From contig JAHFEI010000008.1 in the NCBI GenBank assembly GCA_023248615.1, positions 1 through 19,788 of the forward strand: a stretch of DNA of 19,788 bases. The letters are read 5' to 3'. Below are positions 1-7,660 of the stretch, piece after piece. Under the pieces are notes generated by a model. It worked only from the letters and a program-made list of their open reading frames with translations, had not been told where the DNA came from and made no database searches. Both the position numbers and the translations under genes were made by a program. The stretch is from Nitrospinales bacterium (lineage in GTDB: Bacteria > Nitrospinota_A > UBA7883 > JACRGQ01). Position 1 is the stretch's first letter. Every line of letters starts with the position of its first letter.

Positions 1-1
1 T

Positions 2-718
2 AACAACCGCAAAATATTTTTCCAGGGGCTTTTGGATTACGACTTCAAAATATGGGGGACGGAGTGGGATATCTCCACCGCAGTCGGCTCGCGCGTAAAA
101 AATTTCAACCAGCGCATGTCGCCGGAAGAGTACATCAAAATATTCAGCGCTTCAAAAATAAATATCAACCTGCACAGTTCGGCCATGCTTGCGGGGATAG
201 ACCCGGTGGGCGATTTCGTAAACCCCCGTGTATTCGAACTGGCGGCGTGCGGCGCCTTCTCGCTGGTGGATGGAAGGACGGAACTGGGCGCGTTGTTTGA
301 CGTTGGCAAAGAGATAGACACCTTCGGTTCGCTTTCCGAACTGCGGGACAAGATTGATTATTACCTTGCCAACCCTGAAGCGCGGTTAAAAATGGCCGCC
401 GCCGCACGCGTGCGCGTATTGAAAGAGCATACGTTCGAGCACAGGATGGAAACGCTTTTGTCCGCCGTAATATCCTGCGAGGGGGAAAGTTTCTGCTCCC
501 GCCCCGCAGACGTACCGGCTTACTCCCGCAACATCGTGAAGAACATGATGGAAGAGGCGGCTGGTGATACGGAACTGTCCGCGTTTTTAAGCCAGTTCAA
601 TCCCGGCGACAGCCTGGCGCTGAAGGACGCTATGGAAAAAATCAACACCGGCAAGGGCCGCCTTTCGCGGAGCGAATCCTTGATGCTGATGGTAAATGAA
701 TTGCTGATACAAGGATGA
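2..718 (+). CDS. Glycosyltransferase, CgeB / group 1-like (5' partial)
   Basis: The frame is open to the left edge, so the true start lies outside the window and 238 residues are visible; the TTG at 32 is internal. The visible part resembles the C-terminal nucleotide-sugar-binding half of CgeB-like, GT-B-fold glycosyltransferases. It has an SPEEYIKIFSASKININLH-type helix, then GDFVNPRVFELAACGAFSL, where the Arg/Glu pair precedes a small-residue turn as in family-1 sugar-nucleotide sites. A 'LRDKIDYYLANPEARLKMA...HTFEHRMETLL' tail, typical of the family, follows. About 70 further residues after that tail are not part of the usual fold and are unassigned. The gene overlaps the next by 4 bp (ATGA at 715-718), so the two are co-translated. 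The transferred sugar and acceptor cannot be read from the sequence. A flagellin downstream makes flagellin glycosylation possible. Confidence 0.82.
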   Translation, partial: NNRKIFFQGLLDYDFKIWGTEWDISTAVGSRVKNFNQRMSPEEYIKIFSASKININLHSSAMLAGIDPVGDFVNPRVFELAACGAFSLVDGRTELGALFDVGKEIDTFGSLSELRDKIDYYLANPEARLKMAAAARVRVLKEHTFEHRMETLLSAVISCEGESFCSRPADVPAYSRNIVKNMMEEAAGDTELSAFLSQFNPGDSLALKDAMEKINTGKGRLSRSESLMLMVNELLIQG

Positions 719-2370
719 AAAAGATACTCATTTTGAACTTCACCCGGATAGGGGACCTGATACAGACCACACCTTTGCTCGCCGGGCTGAAAGAGTCCGA
801 CCCCTCATGCGAGATAACGTTGGTGGGAAATGTAAGCTTTATCGGCATCTGTAATAACCTGCCGAATATAGACAAGCTGGAAGTTTTCGATGTAAAGCAG
901 TTCATCAATGCGGACGGCGGCTCGACATCCATATTGGACGTGTACCGATATCTGGACGGTTTGGTAAAACGCCTGAAGGCGGGCAAGTACGACATGCTGA
1001 TAAACCTTAGCCATTCCAACCTTACCGCAGTGATGGGGCGGATGCTGGAAATACCGGATGTGCGCGGCATATATTCCACCGATGACGGGTTTAAGGTCAT
1101 CAACGACCCGTGGCTGATGTACTTTTCTTCCCTGCTGTCGTTCCGCCACTACAATACGTTTAACCTTGTCGATCTCTACCAACTCGGCGGCGGCGTGAAA
1201 CCGAAGGCGCGTGGCCTGTTGATTGACGATAAAAAACCGCAGGAAGATATAAAAGGGCTTCTGGAAGAATTGGGGATAGCGGAAGGGGAGAAGATAATCG
1301 GGATACAGGCGGGAGCCAGCATGAAGGAGCGGCGTTGGCCTTCTGAAAAATTTGCCCAAGCCGCAGATATGATTTCCGAACGGTGGGGCGCGAAAGTGGC
1401 GCTTTTTGGTGCCGGTTCCGAAAAGGAACTTGTGGACGAAGTGGCATCCAAGATGCGCCGCCCGCACCTGAACTTGGCGGGGCGCACGACCCTTGAGCAA
1501 TTGATAGGGATGGTTCGGCGGTGCAGTGTTTTGGTTACAAACGATACTGCCACCATGCATATAGCAGCTGCTGTTGGTACACCCATTGCCGCGCTTTTTC
1601 TGGTGCATGCCTATGCGGCGGAAACAGGGCCCTACTGCGAGGGGGCTGTTGTGCTGGAGCCGGAGATATCCTGCTTTCCGTGCATGCATTCATCCAAATG
1701 CCCGCACTATGCCTGCCTGGACTACATAACCCCGCAACATGTTGCGGATGCGGCCGATATTTGCATCGGCATGAAAAACGGGAAAGCTCCGGAAGTGGCG
1801 GACAGCGCGTTTCCCGGGGTGCGGGTGATGTCCACATTTTTCGATGAGGCAGGCATGCTAGACCTCCGGCTCTTGAAAAAGGCGCTACCCGGAGATAGGG
1901 ACATCCTGGGCAGGATGTACCGTTATCTTTTTGTGCGTACACTGACAGGCAGCGTATCGCCTGGCTATTGGAGAAACCCGCTGGAAAAAAACTTCCGGTA
2001 TGGCCCGAAGGAAGACGCCGCAACGTGGGGTGGGAAGGAACAGGCGGCTTTTAGGAAACTTGCGGAAGCCGCCGCTGAAGGTATCAAGACAATAGGCCGG
2101 GCTACCAAAGATTACAAAAAAGGGCAGATAGAAAAGGTGAAGCAACATGGGCATGAGCTTGCCGGAATTGACGGCAAAATAGAAATGGCAGGGCTTGCCA
2201 ATCCCGAACTTATGCCGATAGTCCGTCTTTTCACAATGGGGAAAGGGAACATGGGCGAGACCTCCATTGAGGTGATGTTAGAGCAGACAAAAATGTTGTA
2301 CACTAAGGCCAAGGTTGCGGCCGAATTGATGGCTGGCATGCTGGAGGAGTTTATCGGCGCACAAAAGTGA
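715..2370 (+). CDS. Glycosyltransferase family 9 (ADP-heptose:LPS heptosyltransferase-like) with C-terminal extension
   Basis: 551 residues. The N-terminal GT-B half begins MKKILILNFTRIGDLIQTTP (GD at 13-14 and P20, the family signature with the catalytic-type Asp). The C-terminal half has GIQAGASMKERRWP at 196-209, LAGRTTLEQL at 254-263 and NDTATMHIAAAVGTP at 276-290, the donor-binding motif of heptosyltransferases. Four cysteines at 320, 323, 329 and 334 form a CxxC-x5-C-x4-C tail often seen in GT9 proteins outside the enterobacteria. The family usually ends near residue 350. Here about 190 extra residues follow with no domain I recognise, so this is either a fusion or an accessory helical domain. 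The start is fixed by the ATGA overlap with the upstream glycosyltransferase. The activity class is secure. Heptose as donor and LPS as acceptor are only family defaults. Confidence 0.88.
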   Translation: MKKILILNFTRIGDLIQTTPLLAGLKESDPSCEITLVGNVSFIGICNNLPNIDKLEVFDVKQFINADGGSTSILDVYRYLDGLVKRLKAGKYDMLINLSHSNLTAVMGRMLEIPDVRGIYSTDDGFKVINDPWLMYFSSLLSFRHYNTFNLVDLYQLGGGVKPKARGLLIDDKKPQEDIKGLLEELGIAEGEKIIGIQAGASMKERRWPSEKFAQAADMISERWGAKVALFGAGSEKELVDEVASKMRRPHLNLAGRTTLEQLIGMVRRCSVLVTNDTATMHIAAAVGTPIAALFLVHAYAAETGPYCEGAVVLEPEISCFPCMHSSKCPHYACLDYITPQHVADAADICIGMKNGKAPEVADSAFPGVRVMSTFFDEAGMLDLRLLKKALPGDRDILGRMYRYLFVRTLTGSVSPGYWRNPLEKNFRYGPKEDAATWGGKEQAAFRKLAEAAAEGIKTIGRATKDYKKGQIEKVKQHGHELAGIDGKIEMAGLANPELMPIVRLFTMGKGNMGETSIEVMLEQTKMLYTKAKVAAELMAGMLEEFIGAQK

Positions 2371-2412
2371 TGGCCGGAACCGGGTGTAGGACAATCCCGT
2401 GAAAGGAAAGAG

Positions 2413-3030
2413 ATGATTATCAGGCTTAACGATGAGGATATACAGTGGAACCCGGAAGGACAGCAGATGCTGGGTGAGATACTTGAGGAGTTTGTCGCAA
2501 AGAGGTTTTTTAAGGACGAATTCATATCGTCCATGAGCGTTAACGGGGTACTCGTTTTGGATGATGAAATGGAACCCATGAAGAGCAAGCCGATATCCGA
2601 TATATCGTCGCTCGTCATAAGTACCGAGACTTTCCGCAATGTCTCAATCCGGTCCCTGGAATCCATGGGCCAATACCTGGACGGACTGGCGGGGATGGTG
2701 GAGCAGAGCGCGGACAAGTTCCGCATGGAAGATGATACGGAGGCGAACAAGTATTTCATTAGCTGTGTTGAGGGGCTTCAGACGTTTGTTGGGATAATCG
2801 ACAAGGTGAAGACGCTAAATTCGCTCGACTTCAGCGCGATAGAATTCGAAGGCTCCTCGCTGAGCAAAAAGGAGCACGAGTTGCTCAGTGTCTTGAACTC
2901 CCTGTTCGAGATGCAAAAGGCAAGGGACTGGATAAGCTTGGCGGACATCCTTGAGTACGAGCTTGTTCCGCTGGTGTTGCAGTGGAAAGAGATACTTCTC
3001 TCCATTGCTGTCGTGTTGAAGGGCATGTAA
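2413..3030 (+). CDS. Hypothetical protein in glycosylation operon, 205 aa
   Basis: I do not recognise this protein. It starts at ATG 2413 behind a purine-rich Shine-Dalgarno (GGAAAG, a few bases upstream), 42 bp after the GT9 gene. It has no signal peptide, no membrane segment and only one cysteine. The first ~75 residues look alpha/beta (MIIRLNDEDIQW..., SMSVNGVLVLDDEM). The rest reads as amphipathic helices rich in Glu, Leu and Ser, suggesting a cytosolic helical bundle. The coding region ends at TAA 3028-3030, in the same frame as the methyltransferase that starts 37 bp later. Its place between a glycosyltransferase and a methyltransferase suggests a partner or scaffold in glycan transfer, which is inference from position only. 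Confidence 0.8.
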   Translation: MIIRLNDEDIQWNPEGQQMLGEILEEFVAKRFFKDEFISSMSVNGVLVLDDEMEPMKSKPISDISSLVISTETFRNVSIRSLESMGQYLDGLAGMVEQSADKFRMEDDTEANKYFISCVEGLQTFVGIIDKVKTLNSLDFSAIEFEGSSLSKKEHELLSVLNSLFEMQKARDWISLADILEYELVPLVLQWKEILLSIAVVLKGM

Positions 3031-3066
3031 TTTCGCCTCCCGCTTCCTGCGGGCCGTTATTTATAT

Positions 3067-3942
3067 ATGCGCCACAAAATTATAGCGGATCCGGTTTACG
3101 GTTATTTGCGCGTAGACCCTATCCCGTCGAGGGATGAGTTGGCGGAGTACTACCTGAAAAATTATTATTCGGAGTCCACCGTCTTTCGCGATTTTACAGC
3201 CGAGCCGAAAAAAGAGGAACTGGAGCATTTCGCCGTCCGTTGCGAAGATATCCTGGAGCGGGTAGAGGAGCACTTCGGTGTTTCTTCCGGGCTATCCATA
3301 TTGGATATAGGGTGCGGCTTCGGCTACTCGGTAAAGTTTTTCAGGGACAAGGGGCTGGATGCGGCAGGTATCGAACCATCCAGGGAGGCAACCTCATACG
3401 CGGCGAAAGATGGGTTGAACGTAGTTCGCGGTGAGATAGACGATTTCAGTGTGGCGTTTGGCAAGAAGTTTGATGTAGTTTTGATTATGGACGTGCTGGA
3501 ACACTTGCGCGAGCCGTGGCGCATACTGAAATATGCTAGGGAAGAATTGCTGAAGCCGGGCGGCCTTTTGGTGGTGGATGTGCCGAACGACTTCAACGAT
3601 TTTCAAAAAGCCGCAAACGCCGAATATCGCTTGGACGAATGGTGGGTGGTGCCGCCTATCCATATAAACTATTTTACCGTTTCAAGCATCCAAGCCCTTC
3701 TTTGCCGGTGCGGATACGCCATCCGGGGAGCCGTCAGTTCGTTCCCGCTGGAGATGTTCCTCATGATGGGGGAGAATTATGTGGGCGACCCGGAGACGGG
3801 AAGGCGGTGCCACAATAAGCGCGTGCTACTTGAGCGCGCCATGCGTAGCCACGGCGGAAAAGACAAGCTGAGGAAACTCTACGAGGCGCTGGCGAAGCTT
3901 GAACTAGGTAGGCAGGTGGTTGTTTACGCCGTACCGGAATAG
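3067..3942 (+). CDS. Class I SAM-dependent methyltransferase
   Basis: 291 residues with a clear Rossmann methyltransferase core. Motif I is LDIGCGFGY (79-87), the acidic residue ending strand 2 is E103 in GIEPS, motif II lies in FDVVLIMDVLEHLREP (135-150), and LKPGGLLVVDVPN (162-174) is motif III. The N-terminal region (YGYLRVDPIPSRDELAEYY) is typical of methyltransferases that modify sugars or sugar-linked lipids, but the Cys-rich zinc ribbon many of these carry is absent. ATG 3067 is the first start after the in-frame stop at 3028 and has no convincing Shine-Dalgarno, so translation may depend on coupling to the upstream gene. A 5-bp hairpin (3039-3053) sits just upstream. The gene ends 5 bp from the convergent tolB stop. 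Probable role: methylation of a sugar built by the two glycosyltransferases (inferred). Confidence 0.88.
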   Translation: MRHKIIADPVYGYLRVDPIPSRDELAEYYLKNYYSESTVFRDFTAEPKKEELEHFAVRCEDILERVEEHFGVSSGLSILDIGCGFGYSVKFFRDKGLDAAGIEPSREATSYAAKDGLNVVRGEIDDFSVAFGKKFDVVLIMDVLEHLREPWRILKYAREELLKPGGLLVVDVPNDFNDFQKAANAEYRLDEWWVVPPIHINYFTVSSIQALLCRCGYAIRGAVSSFPLEMFLMMGENYVGDPETGRRCHNKRVLLERAMRSHGGKDKLRKLYEALAKLELGRQVVVYAVPE

Positions 3943-3947
3943 CGGCG

Positions 3948-5288
3948 TCAGTTCCGCGGCGACCACGACGGGCTGAATGCGCCGGTCGGCATGTTTGTTA
4001 TCTGTACCTGATTTTCGCCGTTCGCGTTCATGATGTAGATTTGCCGTTCCCCGGAGCGCGTGCTACTGAACACCAAGTTCCGCCCGTCCGGCGACCACGA
4101 TGGGGATTCGTTTTTTCCGGCATCCGCCGTTATCTGCTTCTCTACGGAGCCATCAACGCTTTTCACAACTATGTTGAATGTCCAATCCATCATGGAGGCG
4201 TAAGCTATCCTGTCGTCTTTGGGTGACCACGATGGGTCCCCGTTGTAATCGCCGTTAAAGGTAAAGCGCTGTGGGTTGGTTCCATCGGTGTTCATTATGT
4301 ATATCTGCGGTTTGCCCGGCATATCCGAGACATAGGCTATCTGTTTACTATCCGGCGAGAACGAGGGAGACGTCTCTATGGATTCGGAGTCGGTTAGTTT
4401 TCGCAGGTCGTGCCCATCCGGGGTTATGGTGTAGATATCCGTGTTGCCGTGGATGGACATTGCAAAGGCAATCAGCTTGCCGTCCGGCGACCATGTGGCG
4501 GCAGATTGGCTGTTACCCGTTTTTGGGAGCAACGGCTTTACGCTTCCACCACGTAAATCCATGGTGAAGGCGGAGGCGCCTTTGGTGTGGAAGGAGGTGA
4601 AAAGTAGCTTGTCCCCTAGCGGCGACCACTCCGGCGACATGATGATACTTTTAATCGATGTTATCTGTTTTACATTTTGGCCGTCGTAATCCGAGATGAA
4701 AAGTTCCTTGTTGCCTGCCACATGGGAGGTAAACGCGATGCGCGAATCGGCCACGCCTGCCTCACCCGTGAAGCGGTAAACCACCTGGTCGGAAAACTTG
4801 TGGACCATTTTCCTCAGTATTGCACGCGCCCCGGTGTAGCGCGCGCCGTATATCTGTTCCTGGTTTCCCACATCGTTCAGCCTGCATTCCACGGCAATCT
4901 GGTCGTTTGAGATGGCGTAGTATTCCGCTTTCACCAGTGCGTTTACCCCCGCTTGTCCCCACAACTTCCAATCAGTGCCTTTGGTTTCTTTTTCCCTCGC
5001 CGCGATTTCGCCGAGGATGTTGCTATCTTTCAGGACGTTAAAGTAGCCGGAAAAAAGAAGGTCGAAATCCATTATTTCCTTGGCGGTAGCGCCTAGCGGG
5101 TTCTCCTCCGCTTTTTGCAGGGCCGTAGGTTTGAAAGAAAATTCCGGCACGGCCATATTTATATGAGCCGATCGTTTGCGCGTTATATCTATAAAAACTT
5201 CCGCCGCCTGCGCAAGTACTGCAGAGGCAGAAAATATGGCAATGCCTATGGCCAGTTTTTTAATGCCCCGGTTCGATAGTAAATCCAA
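3948..5288 (-). CDS. tolB: TolB, periplasmic beta-propeller of the Tol-Pal system
   Basis: 446 residues. A signal peptide (about 1-29: basic start, hydrophobic core IAIFSASAVLA, AQA-type cleavage site) directs export to the periplasm. An N-terminal alpha/beta domain (about 30-165) follows. Then come PD40/WD-like propeller blades with repeated WSPDGK/FSPDSK and IYIMNTDG motifs up to the last residues (WSPRN), as in TolB. The start is TTG at 5288-5286, chosen because GGAGG lies 7 bases upstream and no ATG precedes the signal peptide. It begins 29 bp inside the upstream tolA/tonB-like gene, implying coupling. TolB binds Pal and links the inner-membrane TolQRA motor to the outer membrane during constriction. 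No pal gene follows, since the next gene converges from the left. Confidence 0.95.
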   Translation of the reverse strand: MDLLSNRGIKKLAIGIAIFSASAVLAQAAEVFIDITRKRSAHINMAVPEFSFKPTALQKAEENPLGATAKEIMDFDLLFSGYFNVLKDSNILGEIAAREKETKGTDWKLWGQAGVNALVKAEYYAISNDQIAVECRLNDVGNQEQIYGARYTGARAILRKMVHKFSDQVVYRFTGEAGVADSRIAFTSHVAGNKELFISDYDGQNVKQITSIKSIIMSPEWSPLGDKLLFTSFHTKGASAFTMDLRGGSVKPLLPKTGNSQSAATWSPDGKLIAFAMSIHGNTDIYTITPDGHDLRKLTDSESIETSPSFSPDSKQIAYVSDMPGKPQIYIMNTDGTNPQRFTFNGDYNGDPSWSPKDDRIAYASMMDWTFNIVVKSVDGSVEKQITADAGKNESPSWSPDGRNLVFSSTRSGERQIYIMNANGENQVQITNMPTGAFSPSWSPRN

Positions 5289-6075
5289 AATGAACCTCCA
5301 AAGTGTCGTCTTTGTATCCTTGCGGCAGGGGCGGGAAGGGGGCGGACTTGCGCACTGCTTCCATAGCCGAATTATCTATTTGGTCGTTGAGTGTGGATTG
5401 CTCCACATTGAGTTTCGCTATATTTCCCTTACGGTCAATCTGGAAAAACACGATGGCCTTAAGCGGCCTGTCGGCAAAGTAATTCAGCTTCAGCGCATCC
5501 CAGTTTTGGAAGATTTTGGATTCCATCACGCGCAGGTACCATTCGTAGGGGAATTTCTGTATGTCTACCGTACCGCCGCCTTTTCGCTCGCGCACTTCCT
5601 TGGCCACCGATTGGGACTGTTTGTCCTCCTCCACCGCTTGCTTAACCTTGTGGGGAGCCGCTACGGTTTTTTCCGCCGCTACCGTTGTTTTTTTTGGCAC
5701 GATTTTATTTACCACCGCCATTTTTTTTATTTCCCCGCCGGTGTCCTTTGTTACCGGCAACAGTTTTTTCTCGATAGGCTCAACTTTCTTCACTGCCATA
5801 GCCTGCGGGGCGGGAACGGCATCCACAACACTGGATTTTCCCATTGCCGCTTTGTCGGCAACAGGGCCTGGGTCTATCAGGTGTACTACATAGGCATCCG
5901 GTTTAATGGAGAGTTTTATCTTTGGCGCCCAATATTCGGAATAGGCGTACATCCCGCCGAGCGCGGCAACGTGCAGTACCAGCGATACCGCAATGGTGAT
6001 GGCGAATATATCCGCCCCGTCCTGGCCTTCGTGGCTTGATGGAAGATGTCCGCCGCCAGCCGGGATACTGTGCAT
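5260..6075 (-). CDS. tolA: TonB/TolA-family energy-transducing protein
   Basis: 271 residues. A short cytoplasmic N-terminus precedes one membrane anchor (about 23-45) that carries the Ser-x3-His motif (S31, H35 in SLVLH) used by TonB and TolA to couple to the TolQR/ExbBD motor. A Lys/Ala/Val-rich periplasmic linker (about 60-185) follows. A C-terminal TonB-like domain (about 190-271: FPYEWYLRVMESKIFQNW, IDRKGNIAKLNVEQS, APFPPLPQGYKDDTLEVHFGF) closes the protein. Its start ATG overlaps the tolR stop by one base (TAATG) and has a weak Shine-Dalgarno, so it is probably translated by reinitiation. By sequence alone it could be called TonB. The tolR and tolB neighbours argue for the TolA role. 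Confidence 0.88.
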   Translation of the reverse strand: MHSIPAGGGHLPSSHEGQDGADIFAITIAVSLVLHVAALGGMYAYSEYWAPKIKLSIKPDAYVVHLIDPGPVADKAAMGKSSVVDAVPAPQAMAVKKVEPIEKKLLPVTKDTGGEIKKMAVVNKIVPKKTTVAAEKTVAAPHKVKQAVEEDKQSQSVAKEVRERKGGGTVDIQKFPYEWYLRVMESKIFQNWDALKLNYFADRPLKAIVFFQIDRKGNIAKLNVEQSTLNDQIDNSAMEAVRKSAPFPPLPQGYKDDTLEVHFGFTIEPGH

Positions 6076-6497
6076 TACTGTACGTTAGGCAATGGCTCTG
6101 TCACCATCCCCAGGTTACGCACTCCGGCATGCCGGGCCGACGCCATTATCTGCATAACGTAGCCGTAAGGAAGTTCCTCATCCGCCCGAAGGAACATATC
6201 CACGTTGCTGTTTGAGCGCACAATCTGGGCTAGGCGTTTCTCAAGCTCTGCGGGGGCTATCCGCTTTTCGTTCAGGAAAACCCTCTTGTCGCGGTAGACG
6301 GTTATCACCCAGCTTTCTTCCCTTGTCACGGGGCTTGCTTCCACCTTCGGCAATTTTACGTCGAAGCCGAAGCGGGCCAGCGGCGCCGTTACCATAAAAA
6401 TAATCAGCAACACCAGCATCACATCCACCATAGGCGTTACGTTGATGTCCGACATCGCCCCGTGGCTACGGCGAAAACGCTTTCCTCTGTATGACAT
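6075..6497 (-). CDS. tolR: TolR/ExbD-family biopolymer transporter
   Basis: 140 residues, the normal family length. A basic N-terminus (MSYRGKRFRRSHG) leads into INVTPMVDVMLVLLIIFMV (about 18-36), the single membrane helix with the conserved proton-path Asp (D25). A periplasmic domain with KVFLNEKRI-like and FLRADEELPYGYVMQIM segments follows, as in ExbD/TolR. ATG 6497 follows a G-rich Shine-Dalgarno (GGGGG about 8 bases upstream). The protein normally forms the proton-driven motor with TolQ. No tolQ/exbB lies upstream, where a flagellin gene sits instead, so the motor subunit must be encoded elsewhere. It is the first gene of tolR-tolA-tolB. TolR is preferred over ExbD because of tolB. Confidence 0.92.
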   Translation of the reverse strand: MSYRGKRFRRSHGAMSDINVTPMVDVMLVLLIIFMVTAPLARFGFDVKLPKVEASPVTREESWVITVYRDKRVFLNEKRIAPAELEKRLAQIVRSNSNVDMFLRADEELPYGYVMQIMASARHAGVRNLGMVTEPLPNVQ

Positions 6498-6524
6498 TTC
6501 AAAACCCCCAAAAACTTCCGGGTA

Positions 6525-6530
6525 ATTATA
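6525..6530 (-). promoter_or_regulatory. Candidate -10 element upstream of tolR
   Basis: A perfect TATAAT lies 28 bases before the tolR ATG on the minus strand. No convincing -35 hexamer is present at 16-18 bp, so this is only a candidate start for a tolRAB transcript separate from flagellin. Confidence 0.3.
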
Positions 6531-6613
6531 CCCGCTGGGCGCGCCGGATAAAAGGGTTGGTTAAAAAATGGTTTGGCGCACGAGAGGGTGGGGGAGGGGC
6601 GTATCGGAGGCGG

Positions 6614-7465
6614 TCAGCCCTTTATGTTAAGGAGGCTACCGATGCTTTTTTCGTTGGCCTTCAATCCCGATTTCAGCGCGCTTACCCCGGCCTGCAACAG
6701 TAGGTCGTTTTTGGCTTTTGCCGACACTTCGCTGGCGTAATCCAGGCCGCGTATCTGTGCGTCCGCCGCCATCAGGTTTTCTTTCGCCACCGAAAGGTTT
6801 TGCGCCCCGGCGTTGAATCGGTTTTCCAGCGCGCCAACCTCCGAGCGGTTTTGCGACACCATGGATATGGCCTTATCAATATTTTGTAGCGATGCGGCGG
6901 CGTTTGCGGCGGTATCCACGGTATTTGCGTGTATGCCCAGCGAGTTGGTATCCATCGCCTGTATGGTGTTGATTGAAATCTGGTCTGCGGGGGAATTTTT
7001 TATCCCGGCCTGGATGGTAAGGGGTGTCTGCGCGTTCGGCCCCAATTGCCCGGTCAGCAGTTGCTGTCCGTTGAATTCCGTAGTTTGCGTTATCCGGTTT
7101 ATCTCGCTTTTGATGCTACCAAACTCGTTATTTACCGTCTGCCGTTGCTGGTCGTTCATTGTGCCGTTCGCGGCCTGCATAGCCAGCTCCCGCCCGCGCA
7201 CCAGCAGGTCGCCTATTTGGCCCATGCCACCCTCGGCGGTACGCAGTAGCGAACTTCCGGCGCCGATGTTGTTTGTGGCCTGATCCATGGAAGATATTTG
7301 CGATTTCAATTGCTCGGAAATGGCGAGTCCCGCCGCATCGTCCGCCGCCTTATTGATGCGCTGTCCGCTGGCAAGCTTGGCGAAGCTGTCACCCAGGCTT
7401 TGCGCCGATTGCGATATCCGGTTCTGGATACCGCCCATATTCGATAATGACGTAGGTTTAATCAT
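6614..7465 (-). CDS. fliC: Flagellin
   Basis: 283 residues. The N-terminal D0/D1 helices contain the hallmark LASGQRINKAADDAAGLAIS, followed by LLRTAEGGMGQIGDLLVRGRELAMQ. The C-terminal helices contain NRFNAGAQNLSVAKENLMAAD and the LLLQAGVSALKSGLKANEKSIGSLL tail. The central region (about 150-200) is short, so the variable D2/D3 domains are mostly missing and the filament should be thin-surfaced. ATG 7465 is preferred over a GTG 18 bases upstream because GAGG lies 9 bases before it and the GTG would precede that site. The C-terminal tail differs from the enteric type but keeps the heptad pattern. No chaperone (fliS) or cap gene is adjacent. Ser/Thr in the middle segment could be glycosylated by the operon at 2-3942. 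Confidence 0.94.
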   Translation of the reverse strand: MIKPTSLSNMGGIQNRISQSAQSLGDSFAKLASGQRINKAADDAAGLAISEQLKSQISSMDQATNNIGAGSSLLRTAEGGMGQIGDLLVRGRELAMQAANGTMNDQQRQTVNNEFGSIKSEINRITQTTEFNGQQLLTGQLGPNAQTPLTIQAGIKNSPADQISINTIQAMDTNSLGIHANTVDTAANAAASLQNIDKAISMVSQNRSEVGALENRFNAGAQNLSVAKENLMAADAQIRGLDYASEVSAKAKNDLLLQAGVSALKSGLKANEKSIGSLLNIKG

Positions 7466-7484
7466 AATTTTTAACCTCAGCACT

Positions 7485-7512
7485 ATTGTATATTATTTTC
7501 ACGCAAATTCAA
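7485..7512 (-). promoter_or_regulatory. Putative sigma70-type promoter of flagellin
   Basis: On the minus strand TTGAAT (7512-7507), a 16-bp spacer and TACAAT (7490-7485) lie 20 bases before the flagellin ATG. I see neither a sigma28 (TAAA...GCCGATAA) nor a sigma54 (TGGCAC...TTGC) match nearby, although flagellin genes are often sigma28-dependent. Confidence 0.45.
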
Positions 7513-7515
7513 GCT

Positions 7516-7539
7516 CTGTAGGTTTTTCTGTAGGTTTTG
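7516..7539 (+). repeat. Tandem 12-bp repeat upstream of flagellin promoter
   Basis: Two head-to-tail copies of CTGTAGGTTTTT/G (11 of 12 bases identical) are framed by AAGCT (7511-7515) and its inverted copy AGCTT (7541-7545). They lie just upstream of the -35 of the flagellin promoter, where an activator would bind. Confidence 0.6.
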
Positions 7540-7605
7540 TAGCTTCCACGTTGGCGTATTTACAGTTGATTGTCTTTGCCTACTTGGGACTTCTCGGGCT
7601 TTTAC

Positions 7606-7635
7606 AACCCCCGGCTTTTTGGGAAGCCGGGGGTT
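7606..7635 (-). terminator. Strong hairpin after the small secreted-protein gene
   Basis: A perfect 12-bp stem (AACCCCCGGCTT, 6-base loop, AAGCCGGGGGTT) lies 25 bases past the stop of the gene at 7661-8095 and before the flagellin promoter. Neither strand has a long T tract after it, so it may end transcription inefficiently or act as a 3' stabiliser. Confidence 0.6.
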
Positions 7636-7660
7636 CTCTATAGTATTGCTTAGCAGTGGC

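Noticed and set aside
805..1689. 294-codon minus-strand open frame
   Set aside because: It lies wholly inside the GT9 gene on the opposite strand, has a His/Arg/Gln-rich shadow composition and no ribosome site. The GT9 motifs on the plus strand are unmistakable.
5176..6039. 287-codon plus-strand open frame
   Set aside because: It is antisense to tolB and the TonB/TolA gene, both of which have clear family motifs; composition is typical of a shadow.
7480..7600. Search for a sigma28 promoter at flagellin
   Set aside because: No TAAA...GCCGATAA-type pair is present at any suitable spacing on the minus strand.
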